The notes under the pieces were generated by a model, which was given only the letters and a program-made list of their open reading frames with translations, ran no database searches and was not told the origin of the DNA. The position numbers and the translations under genes are program-made. Shown here piece by piece: positions 7,528-15,558 of a DNA stretch of 64,000 nt (the stretch's first letter is position 1; each line of letters opens with the position of its first letter). Origin of the DNA: Mesorhizobium sp. M00.F.Ca.ET.216.01.1.1 (GTDB lineage: Bacteria; Pseudomonadota; Alphaproteobacteria; Rhizobiales; Rhizobiaceae); NCBI RefSeq assembly GCF_004010325.2, contig NZ_SADR02000019.1, positions 1 through 64,000 on the forward strand, written 5' to 3'.

Positions 7528-8106
7528 TTATTGGCCCTCCTGTTCACCAGCGATGATCTCGATCATTGCGCCACCACGAACTGGAGCATACTTGTTGAGA
7601 AACGCTCCAAAGGCTCCCGCGACTCCTGTCGCCACGAAAGCAACGACAGCAAAGCCGATGACGGCAGTGCGGATTTGCTTCTGCTTGGCCAAAGCCGGCC
7701 CATATTTGGCAAAGACGTAGGCGACCATGGTCATGGCAATCGGAGCAAGCCAGGCCACGTGCTCCTTCCACTCCATCCCCAAGCTATGCCACGCGGACGT
7801 CTTCGGGCTGGAGGTCAGCAGGAACTTCGGATAGTCGGTCAGATCGATAACCCCTTCGGGCACGACCGCGCGATACCACGGATATACGATGTAAGCACCT
7901 GATAGCACGGCGCCCCAGGCAAGGACGACCATCACCGAAAGGTAAAGCAAAAGCAGATTGTGTTCTCTGGCGCTTGGGACTGATGCGGCTCCAGGCGCAG
8001 ACATTCGATAAAGCTCGGCAAGTGCTGCTGAAAACGCGAGCATAAAGAGCGCTCCAAACCCCATGCCGTGGAATACTGTCATAAGATCGCGGAAAGAGAT
8101 TTCCAT
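7528..8106 (-). CDS. Membrane protein, first gene of a FixK-linked pair (192 aa)
   Basis: Four likely helices: GFGALFMLAFSAALAELYRM, LLLLYLSVMVVLAWGAVLSG, HVAWLAPIAMTMVAYVFAKY and TAVIGFAVVAFVATGVAGAF. A loop holds YPWYRAVVPEG and a histidine-containing stretch SAWHSLGMEWKEH. Histidines near helix ends (HGMG at the start, WKEHVAW before helix 3) could be haem or metal ligands, but I cannot match it to a known cytochrome b. A perfect FNR box sits at 8163-8176 and GGAGGTGACATC lies before the ATG. This is a candidate low-oxygen membrane redox component of unknown type. Confidence 0.7.
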   Translation of the reverse strand: MEISFRDLMTVFHGMGFGALFMLAFSAALAELYRMSAPGAASVPSAREHNLLLLYLSVMVVLAWGAVLSGAYIVYPWYRAVVPEGVIDLTDYPKFLLTSSPKTSAWHSLGMEWKEHVAWLAPIAMTMVAYVFAKYGPALAKQKQIRTAVIGFAVVAFVATGVAGAFGAFLNKYAPVRGGAMIEIIAGEQEGQ

Positions 8107-8162
8107 GATGTCACCTCCTACATCGACACGCCTTCGATTAGAAACCGATGGGGCATTTTGCT

Positions 8163-8176
8163 TTGACGGGAATCAA
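8163..8176 (-). promoter_or_regulatory. FNR/FixK-type box
   Basis: TTGACGGGAATCAA; centre 63.5 bp upstream of the minus-strand ATG at 8106, consistent with a class II activated promoter for the membrane-gene pair. Confidence 0.75.
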
Positions 8177-8554
8177 TTTGCAGTATTCGATGGCATTATT
8201 TTGAAGCTTTATTTTGAACAACTTTGCCACTACCTGCTTCGCCATCCAAGACGCCTACGCGCAGTTATTGGCGGCCGGTGCAGGCAAGATGCGTGAGCAC
8301 GGACCCGATTCCGCATCCGACGAATGCGATTTCCATCGCCGACTTTTTGCTGGCCGAGGCCAGCGCCGAATTGTTCGGGAACGCTTCGCAAAGGAGAGGT
8401 CGCGATCACAACGCTCGCCTGTGTCACGGCCTTTGGTTTCATTCCGGCCCAACCGATCAAGCAGCTGGCGTTGACCCTGGTTCAAACTGTTTCAGCCAGC
8501 CGCCTTCAAACCCTGCCCGCTGCAGGCCGCTGCGGATATATTGGCACGAGCGCA
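8177..8554. other. Gene-poor gap
   Basis: Several short frames exist, for example one encoding FATTCFAIQDAYAQLLAAGA and a later ADFLLAEASAELFGN in another frame, which might be a decayed helical protein. None is intact and I cannot name a family. Confidence 0.3.
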
Positions 8555-8836
8555 TCAACCGCCACAGGAGGCCGCTACGCTCGTTCTCAATTCGTATCCA
8601 CGATCCGCGAGCAGGATCGTTGGTGGGAGCAGCGCGCAGAGGAAAACCGAACACAACCGATTGTCGTGCGCTTCACCGGGCGTGAGAGCGAGATGGACCA
8701 CGATCGCGTGAATCTTGCTCGTCAGGTCCCCCGCGAGCGACCCATAGTGATTGTTGGCCGCGATGCTGGCTCCATCGCGTTCGAAAGACCTCCGAAAAAC
8801 GAGGCCGAAGAAGTAAGAGGCATCTCCTCGTGCCAT
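8555..8836 (-). mobile_element. IS5-family transposase relic
   Basis: Minus-strand DLTSKIHAIVVHLALTPGEA followed by HDNR and ILLADRGYE are core motifs of IS5-type transposases, but there are internal deletions (the expected residues between IHAIV and LALT are missing) and the C-terminus is scrambled across frames. It differs from the fragment at 5459-5885. Confidence 0.65.
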
Positions 8837-8849
8837 TGCTTTGCCTGAC

Positions 8850-9262
8850 TTTACAGGCCCTCCAACACCTTCGTCAGGAAATACTCAGCCTCGTCATCTC
8901 CTCGCCGGGAACCGGCTTCAAAACCGAAAATCGACGTTCGCAACTCCAGGACGAGATATTCTGACGGAGAACAAGGAATTGATCTGCGTCCGAGGTGCTG
9001 GCGTCTCCGATGTGCTTGTGAACGCGCGCAAATACCCTGCCCATGTTCACCGGACATGCATGACGCTGTGGGTTGTCTTTTAGACTCTTCTAGAAACCGC
9101 TTGTCCTTGAAGTGCAGTTCCTGACCATCTCACCCGTCGGGATTGAACCTTGGACGGCAGCCAGTCGTGTCGACGCCGGCGTCATATCGGCGCGTTTCAT
9201 TCGTCTGCATAGTTGTCAAATTGGATCGACAGCCATCCAACAGGGAATGAGGCCGGCTAACA
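8850..9262. other. Gene-poor gap upstream of groEL
   Basis: No convincing gene on either strand. The last part leads into the tandem FNR boxes. Confidence 0.4.
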
Positions 9263-9276
9263 TTGATCCTCGTCAA
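9263..9276 (+). promoter_or_regulatory. FNR/FixK-type box, distal of two before groEL
   Basis: TTGATCCTCGTCAA, a TTGA-N6-TCAA palindrome. Its centre is 32 bp (three helical turns) upstream of the next box, so both sites face the same side of the DNA. Confidence 0.65.
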
Positions 9277-9294
9277 CAAGGGACGAAAACGCGT

Positions 9295-9308
9295 TTGATG
9301 CGCATCAA
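9295..9308 (+). promoter_or_regulatory. FNR/FixK-type box, proximal of two before groEL
   Basis: TTGATGCGCATCAA, a perfect palindrome identical to those at 14108 and 36688. The centre is 64.5 bp before the groEL ATG. Confidence 0.8.
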
Positions 9309-9365
9309 GGCCGATCGAAAACCTGCCTGCTAGGTGAAACGACAGAATAGGTTTTGGAGACGGTC

Positions 9366-10988
9366 ATGGCCCATAAACAGGTGTTGTTCCGCTCTGCGGC
9401 GCGCGAAAAGATCCTCCGTGGCGCAACCCAGCTCGCCGACGCCGTGCGCGTGACGCTCGGGCCGCGCTCGAAGTCGGTCCTGATCGAAAAAAAGTGGGGT
9501 TCACCGATCGTCTGCAACGATGGGGTGACCATCGCCAAGGAATTCGACCTGAAGGACGCCGAGGAGAACCTCGGTGCGCGAATGCTAAGACAGGCAGCCG
9601 AGAAGACCGGCGACATGGTTGGCGACGGCACCAGCACCTCGACCATCCTTGCTCACGCCATGTTTGCCGACGGCGTGCGCAACGTCGTTGCCGGCGCCAG
9701 CGCTATCGACATCAAGCGGGGCCTCGACCGCGCGACCAAACGGGCGATCGAGACACTCAAGCAGATATCTCGGCCAGTCTCGACCCGGCGCGAGAAGGAG
9801 CAGGTGGCGACGATCTCCGCGCACAATGACCCGCTGATCGGCGAACTCGTCGGAGAGGCAATGGAGAAGGTCGGCGGCGAAGGCGTCATCACGGTCGAGG
9901 AGTCGAAGACCACGGAAACGGTTCTCGAGGTCGTCGAAGGCATGCAGTTCGATCGCGGATTCCTCTCTCCTTATTTCGTCACCGATGCCGAAAAAATGGA
10001 GGCGGTCCTGGAAGAGGCGGTGGTGCTTATCGTCGAAAAGAAGATCGCTTCGCTCAACGACCTCATCAAGCTGCTTGAAGCCGTGGCGAAATCGGGTTCG
10101 CCATTGCTGGTGATCGCCGAGGAAGTCGAAGGAGAGGCACTTGCGACGCTCATCGTTAACCAGATCCGGGGCACGTTCAAGAACTGCGCCGTCAAGGCGC
10201 CGGGCTTTGGGGATCGTCGCAAGGCCATGCTGCAGGACATAGCTGTCCTGACCGGCGGACAGGTCATTTCCGAGGATCTCGGTCTCAAGCTCGAAAATGT
10301 CACGATGGCGCAGTTGGGGCGTGCCAAGCGTGTGGTCGTCGACAAGGACAATACGACGATCATCGGCGGCAGCGGCGATCAGAAGGCGATCAAGGGTCGC
10401 GTAGAACAAATCCGGCGCGAGATCGACAACACGACCAGCGACTACGATCGCGAAAAGCTGCAGGAGCGGCTGGCCAAACTTGCAGGCGGCGTCGCCGTCA
10501 TCAAGGTTGGTGCGCCCACTGAGGCCGAGATGAAATCGAAGAAGGAAGCGCTCGAAGACGCCATCAGCGCCACCAAGGCCGCAGTCGCCGAAGGCATCGT
10601 GCCTGGTGGCGGGCTTGCCTTGCTGCGCTGTATCGCAGCCGTGGCGGACGAGGAGACGCGTTGCGAGGGCGACGAGCGGACCGGCGTACAGATACTCAAG
10701 CGGGCGCTTGAAACGCCGGTCCGGCAGATTGCCGAGAATTCGGCTGTCGACGGCGGCGTGGTCATCGCCAGGATGATTGAAGGCAAGGGAAACTTTGGCT
10801 TCGACGCCGGAAAGAAGGAATATGTCGATCTGGTCGAGGCCGGCATCATCGACCCGACCAAGGTCGTGCGCATCGCGCTGGAGAACGCCGTCTCGGTCGC
10901 CAGCGTTCTGCTCTTGACCGAAGCGACTATGACCGAGCTTCCGGAACCGTCGAAGGAACGGACGCTGGAACCGGAGATGACGATGTAG
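9366..10988 (+). CDS. groEL: Divergent solo chaperonin GroEL (540 aa)
   Basis: A 60-kDa chaperonin subunit that should fold proteins in an ATP-driven double ring. Seen are the N-terminal LFRSAAREKILRGATQLADA, the nucleotide loop with GDGTSTST at residues about 86-93, VPGGGLALLR and the C-terminal equatorial domain. There is no groES next to it, and the C-terminus ends EPSKERTLEPEMTM instead of the usual GGM repeat. The nucleotide loop reads GDGTSTST where the common form is GDGTTTAT. ATG 9366 is chosen over an upstream TTG (9354) because GGAG lies 5-9 bp ahead. Two tandem FixK boxes imply strong induction at low oxygen. It probably borrows GroES from elsewhere in the genome. Confidence 0.9.
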   Translation: MAHKQVLFRSAAREKILRGATQLADAVRVTLGPRSKSVLIEKKWGSPIVCNDGVTIAKEFDLKDAEENLGARMLRQAAEKTGDMVGDGTSTSTILAHAMFADGVRNVVAGASAIDIKRGLDRATKRAIETLKQISRPVSTRREKEQVATISAHNDPLIGELVGEAMEKVGGEGVITVEESKTTETVLEVVEGMQFDRGFLSPYFVTDAEKMEAVLEEAVVLIVEKKIASLNDLIKLLEAVAKSGSPLLVIAEEVEGEALATLIVNQIRGTFKNCAVKAPGFGDRRKAMLQDIAVLTGGQVISEDLGLKLENVTMAQLGRAKRVVVDKDNTTIIGGSGDQKAIKGRVEQIRREIDNTTSDYDREKLQERLAKLAGGVAVIKVGAPTEAEMKSKKEALEDAISATKAAVAEGIVPGGGLALLRCIAAVADEETRCEGDERTGVQILKRALETPVRQIAENSAVDGGVVIARMIEGKGNFGFDAGKKEYVDLVEAGIIDPTKVVRIALENAVSVASVLLLTEATMTELPEPSKERTLEPEMTM

Positions 10989-10994
10989 GCAACA

Positions 10995-11259
10995 CGCGAG
11001 GAGATCGGCGATCCGACGTATCTCCTGGCGATGCATGCCCGCGCCGCGGATCTAATCGCGTCAAGGCGAGATCGGAAGTCTGGGGGGCGGGCATCCGGAG
11101 GCAGGCCAGGTCATCACCGAGCTTGCCCACGAAATGGGCGCTGAACTTGTCGTCTCAGGCGGCTACGGTCACAGCCGCACCCTCGAATGGGCTTTCGGCG
11201 GCGGCGTGTCTCGCTCCATGCTTAGACAAGGTTCGATCAACCGCCTGTTTTCTAACTGA
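10995..11259 (+). pseudogene. Universal stress protein gene with internal deletion
   Basis: The sequence begins with EEIGDPTYLLAMHARAADL, jumps to SRRDRKS-like sequence matching the region around residue 210 of the intact UspA at 33695-34516, and ends with VSGGYGHSRTLEWAFGGGVS and RSMLRQGSINRLFSN. Compared with that paralogue, the N-terminal third and about 300 bp in the middle are missing. It starts 6 bp after the groEL stop and cannot encode a complete UspA. Confidence 0.75.
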
Positions 11260-11411
11260 TCTGACAAGGCTCAGTGGTCGTCGATGTCCGAGCCCGACAG
11301 GGTCAATTGCGACTGCCTTGACACCCTTCCTCCATCGCCTTCAGTCGCACCGCTGAGACCGAGCAAGGGGCTGAGCCACAGCTTGTGGCCGAAACTGGCC
11401 GGACTGGTCGG

Positions 11412-11535
11412 ATGAGCCAGTCGGCGCTCTCGCAACGAACCGGCAAATCTGCGCGCCCTGAGGCTGGTCGACACGCGGTGTGACGCGCAGCATGTTTACT
11501 ACCGGCTGGCTTCGACCGAGGCTCGCGGCAATCCG
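11412..11535 (+). pseudogene. ArsR-family regulator remnant
   Basis: MSQSALSQ followed, after a frameshift near 11445, by LRALRLVDTRCDAQHVYYRL and ASTEARG. This is the winged-helix recognition helix and wing of ArsR/SmtB repressors. The N-terminal part is missing. Confidence 0.6.
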
Positions 11536-11643
11536 ACGATCAGCCTTGGCGAAGGCACCCCCTCTCGCCAGAAAATGCCCGACAATGCCGGGCCAAACGC
11601 CCATCGCGTGGACGGCATCGACCGGCTGGCGACCGCCCAGCCG

Positions 11644-12162
11644 TCAGGAGGTGACGACAGCGCTTGCAAGCCAATGGTGCCGCATGCTGTCCAGTGTTTC
11701 GGCGATGTCTCCAGCTTCGATCTTGACGAGATCGGTGTGACCGAAGCCGAGGGAATAGTCGAGCACCGAGACGATCGTGGGCCGTACCTTGAACAGCTTC
11801 ACCGGTGCAGCCTCGGTTGGCTGAATGGCCGAAATCTGCGGAAAGCGCCGCAGCATCAAGCCTCCCACCTCGGTGAGTTCCGAAGGCGCGACGACTTCCG
11901 TGGCGGTGGCGGCAATCGACAGTCCCTTGATCTCCAGCCAATTCTGATACGGCGCGGTCATCGCGACCGAAACGCGCGGGTCGCGAGAAATATTCATGGC
12001 CTTCTGAGAGCCGGCCCCGCAACCGAAATAGAGGAGCAGACCATCGTGAACGAAGGAGACCACCGTCGCCTGGGGCGATCCGTCGGAGCGGATCGTCGCA
12101 ATCGTCATGTCCATGCAACGTTCGAGGATTTCGACCATCTTACGTTGGATCTCGTGTTTCAT
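11644..12162 (-). CDS. Pyridoxamine-5'-phosphate oxidase-like protein, ftsH operon partner (172 aa)
   Basis: The split-barrel motifs MTIATIRSDGSPQATVVSFV, LLLYFGCGAGSQKAMNISRD and PRVSVAMTAPYQNWLEIKGL are typical of PPOX-type FMN/F420-binding proteins; a C-terminal extension (about residues 110-172) contains RFPQISAIQ and LDYSLGFGHTDLV. Start at 12162 is preferred because AGAGGATG lies just upstream. It begins 17 bp downstream of the ftsH stop, so it is probably transcribed from the ftsH FixK-type promoter. Substrate unknown. Confidence 0.75.
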   Translation of the reverse strand: MKHEIQRKMVEILERCMDMTIATIRSDGSPQATVVSFVHDGLLLYFGCGAGSQKAMNISRDPRVSVAMTAPYQNWLEIKGLSIAATATEVVAPSELTEVGGLMLRRFPQISAIQPTEAAPVKLFKVRPTIVSVLDYSLGFGHTDLVKIEAGDIAETLDSMRHHWLASAVVTS

Positions 12163-12179
12163 GACACCATCCTCTCTGT

Positions 12180-14048
12180 TCAACCCCCGGCCGACGCCGC
12201 TATCTCCCGCGCTCCGGCGGCGGCCGTCCACGCCGCCGGCGCCAGTTCGACCGCTCGCTGCAACGGCGCGAAGTCGTCGGGGGTCAGGGTTTCCTTTTCG
12301 AGCAGCAATACCGCGCCGGCGCGCAGATCGGTGATCCTTTCGCGGAGCATATCCCTGGCACGGGCAAAGGCCTCGTCGATCATACCACGGACTGCTACGT
12401 CGACCTCCCGTGCCGTGGCTTCCGAATAGTCTCTCCGGCTTGGCGCGCCGGGGCCGTCACCCAGCCATTGCAGACGCTGCTCTTCGAGAACGGCCTGTCC
12501 CACCGTCCCATCCATGCCGAAGCGGGTGACACATTGGCGGGCAATATCCGTAACCTTGGCGAGGTCGTCGGCCGCCCCGGTCGAAACGTCGCCAAATATG
12601 ATTTCCTCGGCGGCGCGACCGCCCATGAGGACGACCATCCGGTCCTTCAGTTCGCCAACAGTAATCAGAAATCGATCCTCCGTCGGGCGCTGCATTGTGA
12701 AACCGAGGGCGCCGATCGAGCGAGGAATGATGGACACTTTGTGCACCGGATCGGCGCTTCGCGTCGTGACCGCCACCAGGGCATGGCCCATTTCGTGGAA
12801 GGCGACACGCTCGCGCTCTTGCGGTTTCAGCAATCGGCTCCTGCGCTCCGATCCCGCCACGATGCGCTCGACCGCATTGGTGAAGTCGTCCATCGTGACC
12901 TTTTCGGCGCCGCGCCGAGTGGCGATGATGGCGGCCTCGTTGACCAGATTGGCAAGATCCGCGCCGGTGAAACCGGGCGTGATGCCAGCGATCTCTTCTG
13001 CCTTGACTTCAGGCGCGGTTGAAACGTTCTTGATGTGCACCCTCACGATCGCCTCCCTGCCCTTGCGGTCGGGGCGGTCCAGCACGACCTGGCGATCGAA
13101 GCGCCCCGCGCGCAGCAGGGCAGGGTCCAGGATTTCGGGCCGATTGGTGGCGGCAAGCAGAACGATGCCGACGCGCGGATCGAAACCGTCGAGTTCCGAC
13201 AGCAGCTGGTTGAGTGTCTGCTCCTTTTCGTCGCCGCCGCCATAACCGGCGAATGGGCTGCGAGCACGGCCGAGCGCATCGAGTTCATCGATGAAGATGA
13301 TGCAGGGCGCCGCCTGCCGGGCTTGCTCGAACAGGTCTCGAACCCGGGCCGCTCCCACGCCCACGAACATCTCGACGAACTCCGAGCCGGAGATCGAGAA
13401 GAAGGGCACGCCCGCCTCGCCGGCAATGGCGCGTGCCATCAAGGTCTTGCCGGTTCCGGGCGGTCCGACAAGCAGGATCCCTTTCGGGATGCGTGCGCCC
13501 AGACGACCGTATTTATCCTTGTCCTTGAGGAAGGAGACAATTTCCTGCAGTTCGGCTTTGGCTTCGTCGACCCCCGCCACATCTTCGAAAGTCACCCCTG
13601 TCTTGCGCTCCAGATAGATCTTTGCCTTCGACTTGCCGATATTGATCAGCCCGCCCATGCCCTGACGGTTGGCGAAGCCACGAAACAGAAAAGCCCACAG
13701 GCCAAAGAAGACAAACGTAGGCAGCACCCAGGATAGGATCGTGGTCAGCCAGTTGCTGTCGGTGGCGCCGGTGATCTGGACCCCGGCCTTCTCGAACAGT
13801 TCGGCCATCGCGGGATCGACACGGTTCGTGACAAAATATTGTTTTCCCTCTTGCGGCGCCGAAAAACGACCCTGGATGGTCGTTTCGGTCACCGTGACCG
13901 ACGCGATCTTGCCACCTCCGAGATAGCGAATGAGGTCGCTGTAGGAGATCGAAGCCACATCGCGATATCCGAGCCAAAGCTGGAAAAGCGCCATGAAGAC
14001 TAGCGCTACGATGAAGTAGCCGATGTTGAAGGTGTGCTTGCGATCCAT
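12180..14048 (-). CDS. ftsH: ATP-dependent membrane zinc protease FtsH (622 aa)
   Basis: FtsH degrades damaged or regulatory membrane and cytosolic proteins. Two transmembrane helices (about 10-27 and 103-122) flank a periplasmic domain. The AAA module has Walker A GPPGTGKT (195-202), Walker B IIFIDELDALG and the second region of homology with ATNRPEILDPALLRAGRFDR. The zinc site is HEMGH and the third ligand region lies near GAADDLAKVT. A perfect FNR box at 14108-14121 implies a low-oxygen-induced, probably second FtsH; the housekeeping copy would be elsewhere. The C-terminus ends in an alanine-rich tail (AWTAAAGAREIAASAGG). Confidence 0.92.
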   Translation of the reverse strand: MDRKHTFNIGYFIVALVFMALFQLWLGYRDVASISYSDLIRYLGGGKIASVTVTETTIQGRFSAPQEGKQYFVTNRVDPAMAELFEKAGVQITGATDSNWLTTILSWVLPTFVFFGLWAFLFRGFANRQGMGGLINIGKSKAKIYLERKTGVTFEDVAGVDEAKAELQEIVSFLKDKDKYGRLGARIPKGILLVGPPGTGKTLMARAIAGEAGVPFFSISGSEFVEMFVGVGAARVRDLFEQARQAAPCIIFIDELDALGRARSPFAGYGGGDEKEQTLNQLLSELDGFDPRVGIVLLAATNRPEILDPALLRAGRFDRQVVLDRPDRKGREAIVRVHIKNVSTAPEVKAEEIAGITPGFTGADLANLVNEAAIIATRRGAEKVTMDDFTNAVERIVAGSERRSRLLKPQERERVAFHEMGHALVAVTTRSADPVHKVSIIPRSIGALGFTMQRPTEDRFLITVGELKDRMVVLMGGRAAEEIIFGDVSTGAADDLAKVTDIARQCVTRFGMDGTVGQAVLEEQRLQWLGDGPGAPSRRDYSEATAREVDVAVRGMIDEAFARARDMLRERITDLRAGAVLLLEKETLTPDDFAPLQRAVELAPAAWTAAAGAREIAASAGG

Positions 14049-14107
14049 GACATCCTATCGGGCGGCTGTGTTTGGTCGCAAGCATGGCACGAACCAGGGA
14101 CAGGTCC

Positions 14108-14121
14108 TTGATGCGCATCAA
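14108..14121 (-). promoter_or_regulatory. FNR/FixK-type box
   Basis: TTGATGCGCATCAA, centre 66.5 bp upstream of the ftsH ATG. Same sequence as the boxes at 9295 and 36688. Confidence 0.8.
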
Positions 14122-14349
14122 AGATGGCGATGCGGCGGCTGTCACTGTCTCGGCAGTGGCGATCCCAGATCATCGACCGTGTCGGATTCAGCCGATCAAT
14201 GCGTGCCGATGGTCCGCCTTCAGGATTGCAAGGGTTTCGATGCCAAACTGGCGCCGGGCTGGTAAAGTCCATCGCCGCTTTGTCCGGTCAAATCGACGAC
14301 AAGAACAGCGCTACCGTGCCGCCTCTGTCGAGGTCTACGCAATTCCCCT

Positions 14350-14372
14350 TAGGGACATAACCGAATTTCGCG
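14350..14372. repeat. 23-bp repeat, copy 1
   Basis: A 23-bp string beginning TAGGGACATAACC and ending TTTCGCG occurs here and at 24628-24650 on the same strand. Origin unknown; possibly a scar of an insertion element end. Confidence 0.5.
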
Positions 14373-14396
14373 CCCCCCGGATTCGCGCGATTGCTG

Positions 14397-14410
14397 TTGT
14401 CACGGATCAA
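14397..14410 (+). promoter_or_regulatory. Possible FixK autoregulatory site
   Basis: TTGTCACGGATCAA has one mismatch to TTGA-N6-TCAA. Its centre is only 21.5 bp before the fixK-like ATG, a position better suited to repression than activation. Negative autoregulation is inferred from position alone. Confidence 0.35.
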
Positions 14411-14424
14411 CCGGGAAGACAGCC

Positions 14425-15069
14425 ATGTACTCTCAAGCGACCTCCAAGATTGCACTGCCGTCACACCTCCCTCAGCCGCATCTGCCGGCATTCGATGGCG
14501 CGCCGCTGCAACCGGTCAGTTTCTTTCCGGCCGGAGCTGAAATCTATGCCCAGGGCGAGAAGGCCGGAGCTCTCTACCAGGTCGAGTTCGGCGCCGTCCG
14601 CGTCTATCGTCTGCTTGCCGACGGCCGCAGGCAGATCAGTGCCTTCCATCTTGCCGGAGAGACTTTCGGCTTCGAGGCGGACACGACACATCATTTCTTC
14701 GCCGAGGCGATCAACGCCACCGGTGTCCGCGTCTTCCGGTTCAGTTCCAGGATCGACATGTCCCGTCAGCTTCTTCCCTTGGCGCTGAAGGGACTGACAA
14801 GAGCCCAGGAACATCTCCTGGTGCTTGGACGCCAGAACGCCGTCGAACGCGTCGCCGCATTTCTGGTCGACATGGCGGAGCGGCAAGGCGGGCTGCGGCA
14901 AGTCGAATTGCCGATGTCGCGGATGGACATCGGCGACTATCTCGGCCTCACCATCGAGACCGTGTCGCGGGTCTTCACCCGCCTGAAGGACAGAGGCGTC
15001 ATCCGCCTGCTCAACCTGCGCAGCATCGAAATCATCAAGCAGGATGCTCTCAACTATATGAGTGAGTGA
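14425..15069 (+). CDS. fixK: FixK-type Crp/Fnr transcription activator (214 aa)
   Basis: An N-terminal cyclic-nucleotide-like beta-roll (residues about 30-120; FFPAGAEIYAQGEKAGALYQ) is followed by a dimer helix (KGLTRAQEHLLVLGRQNAVE) and a winged helix-turn-helix with MSRMDIGDYLGLTIETVSRV near residues 170-190. The E-T-V-S-R recognition helix is the Fnr/FixK type that reads TTGA half-sites. The protein has no cysteine at all, so it cannot carry the Fnr [4Fe-4S] cluster; like S. meliloti FixK it should depend on FixLJ for its control. It is the natural regulator of the TTGA-N6-TCAA boxes in this window. Confidence 0.85.
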   Translation: MYSQATSKIALPSHLPQPHLPAFDGAPLQPVSFFPAGAEIYAQGEKAGALYQVEFGAVRVYRLLADGRRQISAFHLAGETFGFEADTTHHFFAEAINATGVRVFRFSSRIDMSRQLLPLALKGLTRAQEHLLVLGRQNAVERVAAFLVDMAERQGGLRQVELPMSRMDIGDYLGLTIETVSRVFTRLKDRGVIRLLNLRSIEIIKQDALNYMSE

Positions 15070-15558
15070 ATTGCGTTGATTCAGATCTGGCAGGGCATGG
15101 CACAATTTCGCAAAAGTCGGATCTGTTGCTTGCCGTGCAGGCCGAACTGGTGCCCGGCCCCCCCCTGGTGACTCGTGCCAAGTGTCGTTGATTGCAGGGA
15201 TGGGCAACCAATGGTTACTTGCAGTTGGTGAAATCCGCTATTTCGGGCGAGCAGCCTCAGCAAAATTCACCGTTATTGACGACTTTTCTTGTGGCGTCTC
15301 ATGCAGGCGTTATGCCAGCGCCCCCGTGATTTCGGCGGCCGATGATGTTGCCCGTCATCACGGCAACAGCTGGTGGACAACTCGCGCTCACCGGCTTGGC
15401 GAGCTCATGGATCTTGCCGTTGTTCATCAGCTTTGACAGACCTCCGCAGGTCGAAGCTCGCTGACAGCCAATTGTCAGCTGTCTCGTGGGATATTGCGTC
15501 CGAAGCGGTTCCAAAGCGGAGCCGCGGGTGCAAGAACCAACGTGGAAATGCAGCTCCA
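15070..15558. other. Long leader region upstream of the flavin module
   Basis: No convincing gene in 489 bp and no FNR box. It contains an inverted repeat at 15460-15479 about 80 bp before the FMN-binding protein gene. Start codons far upstream of 15559 in that frame would add a segment with no resemblance to a signal peptide. Confidence 0.4.
15460..15479 (+). promoter_or_regulatory. Perfect inverted repeat, candidate operator
   Basis: GCTGACA, six bases, then TGTCAGC. It is placed 80 bp upstream of the FMN-binding protein gene. A regulator is not identifiable; the facing two-component system is one candidate. Confidence 0.35.

Noticed and set aside
8214..8848. Plus-strand frames between the membrane pair and groEL
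   Set aside because: Fragments in several frames, overlapping an IS5 relic on the other strand; no family match.
9585..11036. 483-aa open frame antisense to groEL
   Set aside because: It lies opposite a clear groEL, has no domain features and follows the codon pattern of the sense gene; a GC-rich shadow.
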